A DNA stretch of 64,000 bases from contig NZ_JACKZY010000003.1 of the NCBI RefSeq assembly GCF_020833685.1, positions 324,997-388,996 on the forward strand, in the 5' to 3' direction. The notes under the pieces are model-generated. The model was given only the letters and a program-made list of their open reading frames with translations, did not search any database and had not been told where the DNA came from. The stretch is from Nitratireductor sp. B36 (GTDB lineage: Bacteria; Pseudomonadota; Alphaproteobacteria; Rhizobiales; Rhizobiaceae). Shown here piece after piece: positions 58,724 through 64,000 of this stretch (its first letter is position 1; each line of letters begins with the position of its first letter). Both the position numbers and the translations under genes were made by a program.

Positions 58724-59137
58724 ATGTTTTTTCCCCCTCGTCGTTGTTCAGCGGTCATTCTGACTCTGATGCTTTCCCCCTTGGTTGTCGCTGCGCAGGC
58801 CCAGGAGCCGAATTGCGACAACGCGCAGACACAGCTCGACATGACGCAGTGCGCAGCCAGGGAATATGAGGCCGCCGACAAGGCGTTGAATGCTCAGTAT
58901 GCCGCTGTGAGGAAGCGCTATTCTGACAATGAAGATGCGCGCAAGCTCTTGCGGGATGCGCAGCGGGCATGGATCGGCTTTCGTGACGCACAATGCGATC
59001 TTGAAACGCTGGCCGTGCGCGGTGGTTCGATAGAACCCATGATACGCGCTCAATGCCTTCAAAGGCTCACGGAAGCGCGTACCAAGGAGCTGGCTGTCCT
59101 TGCTGAATGCGCGGAAGGCGATCTCAGCTGCGTGTGA
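58724..59137 (+). CDS. Lysozyme inhibitor LprI-type/DUF1311 secreted protein
   Basis: A 137-residue protein with a signal peptide ending near AQAQ. The DUF1311 pattern is clear: DNAQTQLDMTQCAAREYEAADKALNAQY near residues 28-55, RDAQRAWIGFRDAQCD near residue 80, and MIRAQCLQRLTEARTKELA, with paired cysteines. Some relatives inhibit lysozyme in the periplasm. Its 3' end overlaps the purK 3' end by 14 bp on the opposite strand. Confidence 0.88.
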   Translation: MFFPPRRCSAVILTLMLSPLVVAAQAQEPNCDNAQTQLDMTQCAAREYEAADKALNAQYAAVRKRYSDNEDARKLLRDAQRAWIGFRDAQCDLETLAVRGGSIEPMIRAQCLQRLTEARTKELAVLAECAEGDLSCV

Positions 59138-60200
59138 GGCGGGTGAAGTGGCCCATTTTGCGGCCAGGCCTGATTTCGCTCTTGCCGTAAAGATGGAGCA
59201 TAAGATCCGGCTCTCTGAGCAATTCAGATGCGCGCAGAACCTCATCGCCGATCAGGTTTTCCATCACGCAGTCTGAGTGGCGGCGTATGTCGCCCAGCGG
59301 CAGACCGGCCACAGCCCGAATATGTTGTTCGAACTGGGAAATCGCGCATGCCGCTTCGGTCCAGTGTCCGGAATTGTGAACGCGTGGAGCGATTTCGTTG
59401 ACGAGCACCTTGCCATTGTCGAGCACAAAAAACTCCACGCCGAGCACGCCCACATAATGAAGCGAATCCAGAATTTCCGTCGCAGCCTGTTTTGCCGCGC
59501 TGAGCGTTCCGGGCTCGACACGTGCCGGCACGATGGAGCGGTGCAGGATGCCATCCCTATGCACGTTCTCTGCCGGGTCATAAATGGCGATGCTTCCGTC
59601 GATTGATCGTGCGGCGATCACGGAAATTTCCCGCCGGAACGGAACCAGAGCTTCCAGGATGAGGGGTACGCCCCCCATTTCGGAAAAGACACCCTTGTGC
59701 GCTCCAGGATCGACTTTACGAAAAACACGCTGGCCCTTGCCATCATATCCCATGCGGCGCGTCTTGAGCACGCCGCCCGAAAAACGTTCGAGCCCCCGCG
59801 CAAGGTCGTCATCGTTGTCCACAGAGAGAAAGGGTGCTGTGGATATGCCTGTAGCGTTCAGGAAAATCTTTTCCGCCAACCTGTCCTGGGCCGCTTCAAG
59901 TGCCTCCGGTGGGGGAAACACGGAAACTTCCTCAGACAGAGACAAGGCCGTTGCTACTGGAACATTCTCAAATTCGTAGGTGATGACATCGCTGTGCCGG
60001 AGGAGGCTCTTCAGCGCGGGGGTGTCGTCATAAGCAGCGTGAATGAAAGTGTTGGCAACCTGTGCTGCCGGGCTGTCGCCGGCAGGATCCAGCACCACGG
60101 TGCGATAGCCCAGTTTTGCCGCGGCCATTGCCAGCATGCGACCAAGCTGACCGCCGCCGAGGATGCCGATCGTCGCGCCTTGAGGGAGAGGGTCATTCAT
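59124..60200 (-). CDS. purK: 5-(carboxyamino)imidazole ribonucleotide synthase
   Basis: The ATG at 60200 gives 358 residues; a TTG at 60206 overlapping the purE stop is possible. ATP-grasp enzyme landmarks are IGILGGGQLGRMLAMAAAKLGY, TYEFENVPVATAL near residue 75, KTRRMGYDGKGQRVF near residue 145, EISVIAARS and VNEIAPRVHNSGHWT near residue 270. It makes N5-CAIR from AIR, bicarbonate and ATP in purine synthesis. It is coupled to purE. Confidence 0.96.
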   Translation of the reverse strand: MNDPLPQGATIGILGGGQLGRMLAMAAAKLGYRTVVLDPAGDSPAAQVANTFIHAAYDDTPALKSLLRHSDVITYEFENVPVATALSLSEEVSVFPPPEALEAAQDRLAEKIFLNATGISTAPFLSVDNDDDLARGLERFSGGVLKTRRMGYDGKGQRVFRKVDPGAHKGVFSEMGGVPLILEALVPFRREISVIAARSIDGSIAIYDPAENVHRDGILHRSIVPARVEPGTLSAAKQAATEILDSLHYVGVLGVEFFVLDNGKVLVNEIAPRVHNSGHWTEAACAISQFEQHIRAVAGLPLGDIRRHSDCVMENLIGDEVLRASELLREPDLMLHLYGKSEIRPGRKMGHFTRLTRS

Positions 60201-60202
60201 GC

Positions 60203-60694
60203 TCAATCGACCGGATAGTCGGCAACGCTTGCCGTTTGTTCTGTGCGCCAGGCATCAAGCCGGTCTGCCAGGTCCTCGTCGTGGAGTGCCAGCACGGCCG
60301 CGGAAAGAAGCGCTGCGTTGATCGCGCCGGCACGGCCGATGGCAAGTGTTCCTACAGGAATGCCGGCCGGCATCTGGACGATGGAGAGAAGTGAATCCTG
60401 CCCGGACAGCGCTTTGGATTCAACCGGTACGCCAAAAACGGGAAGCGGGGTCAACGCAGCGGTCATGCCTGGCAGGTGAGCCGCGCCACCGGCGCCAGCG
60501 ATGATCGTCTGAAAGCCCTCGTCGCGGGCGTTTCTTGCGAAGTCGTAGAGGCGCTCCGGCGTACGGTGCGCAGAGACGATGCGCGCCTCATATTCGACAC
60601 CGAGTTGGTCGAGCGTGTCTGCGGCATGCCGCATCGTTGCCCAGTCGGATTGGCTCCCCATGATAATCGCCACTCGGGCGGACCGCTCAGCCAT
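60203..60694 (-). CDS. purE: 5-(carboxyamino)imidazole ribonucleotide mutase
   Basis: The ATG at 60694, 6 bases after GAGGGG, gives 163 residues, the usual class I PurE length. The active-site features are [40 protein letters not shown] and the [23 protein letters not shown] region. It converts N5-CAIR to CAIR, the step after PurK. The gene lies directly upstream of purK in one operon. Confidence 0.96.
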   Translation of the reverse strand: MAERSARVAIIMGSQSDWATMRHAADTLDQLGVEYEARIVSAHRTPERLYDFARNARDEGFQTIIAGAGGAAHLPGMTAALTPLPVFGVPVESKALSGQDSLLSIVQMPAGIPVGTLAIGRAGAINAALLSAAVLALHDEDLADRLDAWRTEQTASVADYPVD

Positions 60695-60784
60695 CAGATC
60701 CCCTCGCAATCAAAAATGAGGCTGTAGTCAAAACCAACCGTCATCGCAAGCTTGTCTGGCGGCAAGTCGTCCATTCAAGGCAGA

Positions 60785-60991
60785 TCAGGCGATGATGTCC
60801 GGGATAATATTGTCTTCCAGTTCTTGAAGCCTGTCTTTCAGAGCCAGCTTCTTTTTCTTCATGCGCTGGATGCGGAGTGGATCGCAACCAGTGGCGATCA
60901 TCGCGTTGATTGCGGCATCGAAATCCGCGTGATCCTGCTTTAGGCGGGCGAATTCAAGCCGCATCTCCGCCTGTTCCTGTTCAGATGTCAC
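60785..60991 (-). CDS. DUF465 (YdcH-like) small protein
   Basis: The GTG at 60991 gives 68 residues (start uncertain; ATG at 60964 gives 59). The coiled-coil pattern EFARLKQDHADFDAAINAM and the C-terminal LRIQRMKKKKLALKDRLQELEDNIIPDIIA fit DUF465. The function is unknown. A second DUF465 gene starts divergently at 61251. Confidence 0.75.
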   Translation of the reverse strand: MTSEQEQAEMRLEFARLKQDHADFDAAINAMIATGCDPLRIQRMKKKKLALKDRLQELEDNIIPDIIA

Positions 60992-61250
60992 CACAGTCAG
61001 TCGACCCACATGCGCAAAACTTCGGCTGCACACACAAGTGAGGCATTCACTGTCAGGTCTGCAGCCCAGCAACGCCGTCGGGATCGTCCCGGCAGCGGCG
61101 GCGCTTATACCACATTTCAGTGTTTCGGGAAATGCTACCAGACGATGTTCGACAAGCCACATTTGTGGTGGCACACTGCCCTGATCGCCGGTTCCTGCGG
61201 GCGGGCATTGGGGCCGGTGAGTTCTCGAGGAAGCAAAGGAGATCCCAATC

Positions 61251-61430
61251 ATGTCTCTTGAATCCCATCTTGCAGAGTTGAAGCGTAAACACGGCGAACT
61301 GGAGCGTGAAATCGACGATGCAAAGCTCCATCCATCCGTAGACGAACTCGATGTGGCTCAACTCAAGCGACGCAAGCTGGCCATCAAGGACGAGATGGAA
61401 AAGCTCAAGTCGGCGGTTACCCGTCACTAG
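61251..61430 (+). CDS. DUF465 (YdcH-like) small protein
   Basis: A 59-residue protein from the ATG at 61251, preceded by AAAGGAGAT. The sequence MSLESHLAELKRKHGELERE and QLKRRKLAIKDEMEKLKS is a typical short DUF465 coiled coil of Rhizobiales. No further function is known. It diverges from the 60785 gene, and the two may be regulated from the shared 260-bp gap. Confidence 0.88.
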   Translation: MSLESHLAELKRKHGELEREIDDAKLHPSVDELDVAQLKRRKLAIKDEMEKLKSAVTRH

Positions 61431-61754
61431 GTCATTGCACATCCATTTGGATCTGCGTGAAGCGACCTGACGCATGCATGGAATGTCGGTTTATGTGAAA
61501 GCCGGAGCTCCATTCCGGCCCGATGTTTCAGGGGGTACTTTGCGAAGCGAAATCGATGAGAGAGATTTCGTCTGATGGCATGATCTTCGGCCTAGCGTCA
61601 CGGATGTGATCGCGGCTGGTCATTGCCTTTTTGTCATGCGGTCCTTCTCAGGGCCTTCGGCCTCCGCCTCAAAAGATTCCGGGTGCGGGGGCCTTTTCGT
61701 TGGTTCTGTTGAAGCCAACGATCGCACGAAACTCATAAACTTTCTTTGTGAAAC
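61431..61754. other. Intergenic region before the MFS gene 3' end
   Basis: No gene, repeat of known type or clear terminator was seen in these 324 bases. Short GC-rich inverted sequences occur near 61645-61700 (GGGCCTTCGGCC and neighbours) and may act as transcript ends for the convergent DUF465 and MFS genes. Confidence 0.4.
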
Positions 61755-63017
61755 TTATTCGACAGTCTCCGCCAAACTTTCGTCGGTGTCACTGCGCGGA
61801 TCCAAAACGGCTGCCTGCGGCGTGACAGCACGTTCGGATGGCAGCGTCTTGAAGGCTTCGCGCTCGTCCACGGGCACCGGAGCGCGTTGTGAGATGCGCA
61901 GCAGGGCGTAGGCACCCAAGGCGAAATGCGCGAGGGCGGTAATGAGAAACAGGCTTTCCGGCCGCATGATTTCCATGAGGACACCACCTATCAACGGCCC
62001 AATCATGGTGCCGAAGCCATAAAGGAAGAGAAGTCCGCTCGCGACTTTGACAAAATCTTCCGGGGTCGCGTGATCGTTGGCGTGCGCCACGATGATAGAA
62101 TAGAGCGTGTAGGCAAAAGCGCCGTAGATCGCGGTCATGATGATCACATAGGTGCCATCACGCGGTGCGCTCAGAAGAATGAGCAAGCCTAACAGACCCG
62201 AGCCGAAGGATGCGCCCGCTATGACCAGGCGACGATCGATCCGATCGGAAAGCCGTCCGGCGGGAAGCTGCAGTGCAGCGCCGGCGAGAACGGCAATGCT
62301 CATCATGGTGGCGATCTGCAGCGTCGAAATGCCTATCAGGCCGCCATAAACCGCTCCCAAAGTGCCCCAGGCGCCATTGGCAATGCCGACGAGTACACAG
62401 CCAAGGAAGGAGACCGGCGAGTTCTGGTAAAGTCCCTTCAGATCAAGCGAAACCTGCGCCAGCGGCTCAGGGCTCACAGCCTTGGAGACCGCTGTCGGGA
62501 TGAGTGCCATACAGAACAAGATGCCCGTCGTCATGAAAAGGATCGTGTTGGAAACGTCACCGAACGCAACCGTCATCTGACCCGCGGTCAACGATGCATA
62601 AGTCAGCATCATGTAGATGCCGAAAACGGTCCCGCGATTTTCATTGGTGGACTTTTCATTCAACCAGCTCTCGATCACCATGAACGCGCCGGCCATGGTG
62701 AAGCCGGTGAATATACGCAGGACCACCCAGCCGGTTGGATCCACCCACATGCCGGTGAGCAATGCGATAATCGCGCCCGAAGCCGCAAAAGCACCAAAAG
62801 CACGCACGTGGCCGGCTCGGCGGACGATGCGAGGCGCAACAAAACAGCCGGCTACAAATCCTGCTGCCCAGGCGGCGCCCAGCGCGCCCAGAGAGGCCGT
62901 GGGAAACCCTTCCATCTGTCCGCGCAAAGGCAGGAGAAGTCCATGTAGACCCGAGCCGGTTAACAGGAAGGCCGTGCCTAGAAGAAGAGCGATGATGGAG
63001 CCGAGAGGTGACAGCAT
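61755..63017 (-). CDS. MFS transporter (YcaD-like)
   Basis: The ATG at 63017 gives 420 residues; upstream in-frame residues are not membrane-like. There are 12 predicted transmembrane segments, with SLGALGAAWAAGFVAGCFVAPRIVRRAGHVRAFG near residue 40 and WLNEKSTNENRGTVFGIYMMLTY near residue 115, resembling the YcaD/UMF-type MFS group. The central loop and QLPAGRLSDRIDRR near residue 265 are typical. Substrate is unknown. Confidence 0.85.
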   Translation of the reverse strand: MLSPLGSIIALLLGTAFLLTGSGLHGLLLPLRGQMEGFPTASLGALGAAWAAGFVAGCFVAPRIVRRAGHVRAFGAFAASGAIIALLTGMWVDPTGWVVLRIFTGFTMAGAFMVIESWLNEKSTNENRGTVFGIYMMLTYASLTAGQMTVAFGDVSNTILFMTTGILFCMALIPTAVSKAVSPEPLAQVSLDLKGLYQNSPVSFLGCVLVGIANGAWGTLGAVYGGLIGISTLQIATMMSIAVLAGAALQLPAGRLSDRIDRRLVIAGASFGSGLLGLLILLSAPRDGTYVIIMTAIYGAFAYTLYSIIVAHANDHATPEDFVKVASGLLFLYGFGTMIGPLIGGVLMEIMRPESLFLITALAHFALGAYALLRISQRAPVPVDEREAFKTLPSERAVTPQAAVLDPRSDTDESLAETVE

Positions 63018-63219
63018 GGATTGCTTCCGAGGAGACTGTGGGTTCGAACAGGCCGGCGTCTGTCGACGGATGCCCTCGCCATTGAAACATGGCGCGAGCA
63101 AGGCCGCAGATTGATTGATGGCGTCTTCGAGACACGCAAATGACAGTATGTGCGAATAAGTTCGCGGATTGCATCGCAAAACCGTCGCTCAAAGCCGCGA
63201 TTGCGCAGTTTGAAACGTG

Positions 63220-63414
63220 TCAGCTGCGGTGAAACAACGCCTCTGCCGCATTTTTGGTTGCGCCCTTGCTTTCGATCTCTCGTTCCAGCCGCAAAATTTC
63301 CTCCTGTAATAACGTGACCCGGTGCTTGAGCTCATCCACTGATAGCAAGGCGAGGTCCTGCCCAATCTGGTGAGTGGCAACCGGTTTCCTCTCGTCCTCG
63401 TCGAAAATGCCCAT
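63220..63414 (-). CDS. DUF1192 family protein
   Basis: The ATG at 63414, 6 bases after GAGGAA, gives 64 residues. It starts MGIFDEDERKP and has IGQDLALLSVDELKHRVTLL, followed by a coiled coil (LQEEILRLEREIESKGATK), the DUF1192 pattern of Rhizobiales. Its function is unknown. It diverges from the quinone oxidoreductase gene, and such pairs are commonly conserved. Confidence 0.85.
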   Translation of the reverse strand: MGIFDEDERKPVATHQIGQDLALLSVDELKHRVTLLQEEILRLEREIESKGATKNAAEALFHRS

Positions 63415-63570
63415 TGTTTGTTCCTCCGTCATCTGGATTGCAGTCCTCGAATGCCGGTGAAGCCTGGCAGCTTGTGAGGCATGATAGGTCGGCAGCGTCC
63501 AGGATTGGCCTTGATCCAAATGCATCGCTCATCGATTGTGTTGTCAGATGTTTTTCAAATCAACAGGGGC

Positions 63571-64000
63571 ATGATGAACACCACAGCACTTCCAGCGCAG
63601 ATGACAGCGATCGCCATCAGCGAACCGGGTGAACCAAGCGTCTTGAAGCCAGAGCGGCGGGATGTGCCAAAGCCGGCCGAAGGAGAAATTCTCATCAAAG
63701 TGCGCTCTGCCGGCATCAATCGGCCCGATGTGTTTCAAAGGAAGGGACTGTATCCAGCGCCGCCCGGCGCTTCGGACCTGCCTGGTCTGGAGGTTGCCGG
63801 CGAGGTGGCTGCGGTGGGCGAAGGGGTCAAGCGCTGGCAGGTCGGCGACCGGGTTACCGCGTTGACGCCTGGCGGTGGCTATGCCGAATATTGTCTGACC
63901 CACGAGACGAATGCCCTGCCGATCCCGCGCGACCTCACTTTCTCGGAAGCGGGGGCGATTCCCGAAACCTTCTTCACGGTGTGGCACAACGTGTTTCAAC
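63571..64000 (+). CDS. NAD(P)H quinone oxidoreductase, PIG3-like (partial, continues past right edge)
   Basis: The first 143 residues are visible, starting at ATG 63571 or 63574 after AGGGG. The zinc-independent medium-chain dehydrogenase pattern is clear: MTAIAISEPGEPSVL, VRSAGINRPDVFQRKGLYPAPPGASDLPGLEVAGEV near residue 48, VGDRVTALTPGGGYAEYC and the DLTFSEAGAIPETFFTVWHN segment near the edge. The IPETFFT block is typical of the PIG3 subgroup, which reduces quinones with NADPH. The nucleotide-binding domain lies beyond the window. Confidence 0.9.
   Translation, partial: MMNTTALPAQMTAIAISEPGEPSVLKPERRDVPKPAEGEILIKVRSAGINRPDVFQRKGLYPAPPGASDLPGLEVAGEVAAVGEGVKRWQVGDRVTALTPGGGYAEYCLTHETNALPIPRDLTFSEAGAIPETFFTVWHNVFQ

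Noticed and set aside
61157-61168. CCACATTTGTGG inverted sequence between the two DUF465 genes
   Set aside because: Contains the reverse of ACAAATGT but is unrelated to the sugar loci, and may be chance; noted only as a caution for the motif claim.
61606-61911. Forward open frame of 101 residues overlapping the MFS 3' end
   Set aside because: Ser/Arg-rich shadow frame without start signals, overlapping a supported transporter gene.
1-64000. CRISPR arrays, tRNA or rRNA genes, insertion sequences, prophage genes
   Set aside because: Looked for by eye on both strands; no arrays of short spaced repeats, transposase or integrase motifs, or recognisable RNA genes were seen. A tRNA scan was not possible.

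Overview
The window looks like chromosome from a high-GC alphaproteobacterium of the order Rhizobiales, probably related to Mesorhizobium and other Phyllobacteriaceae. This is inferred from the lineage-typical small genes (GapR/DUF2312, DUF1244, DUF1192, DUF465, a 41-residue cysteine-free L36), FCD-type GntR, TRAP and Liv transporters, LuxR and SorC regulators, and a palindromic intergenic repeat of the rhizobial type at 44984-45035. No rRNA, tRNA, CRISPR array, insertion sequence or phage gene was recognised.

Layout. (A) 1-10109: a sugar-type ABC transporter, an acetoin-dehydrogenase-like E1alpha/E1beta/E2 set, an AhpD-like protein, an FGGY kinase and an SDR dehydrogenase, with a divergent SorC-type regulator cut by the left edge. 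(B) 10661-23556: a nitrogen-compound uptake and catabolism island. A TRAP transporter with two enzymes reads rightward. A Liv-type ABC transporter, FAD oxidase, aminotransferase and GntR regulator read leftward, and a RidA-like gene diverges from them. Two near-identical palindromes mark the two promoter regions. (C) 23942-35833: a cell-envelope region with three coupled secreted proteins (one with a VWA domain, one with a new-looking cysteine-pair repeat), a hydrolase-LuxR fusion regulator, LemA and a membrane partner, an SSS symporter, a DUF3137 protein and a lytic transglycosylase. A shared 16-bp element lies upstream of these units. (D) 36167-49397: a DXR-like (DRL/SAF family) oxidoreductase, a second E1alpha/E1beta/E2 set, a HAD phosphatase, a complete glucitol-family PTS (GutM, EIIC, EIIB, EIIA, HPr-EI fusion) and a second SorC regulator. 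(E) 49511-64000: LysR with an alpha-aminoadipate-semialdehyde-type dehydrogenase, SDR/AraC pair, and mostly housekeeping genes (pyk, rpmJ, purEK, small DUFs, an MFS transporter), ending in a partial quinone oxidoreductase.

The most interesting hypothesis concerns D, and by analogy A. A glucitol-type PTS could import and phosphorylate 2-C-methyl-D-erythritol. A DRL-family enzyme could oxidise and rearrange the product to 1-deoxy-D-xylulose 5-phosphate. An acetoin-dehydrogenase-like complex could then cleave this methyl-ketone acyloin to acetyl-CoA and glyceraldehyde 3-phosphate. Cluster A could feed the same kind of cleavage from an ABC-imported deoxy-sugar or polyol through the SDR and the FGGY kinase. 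This is inference from gene families and arrangement; substrates are not proven by the sequence.
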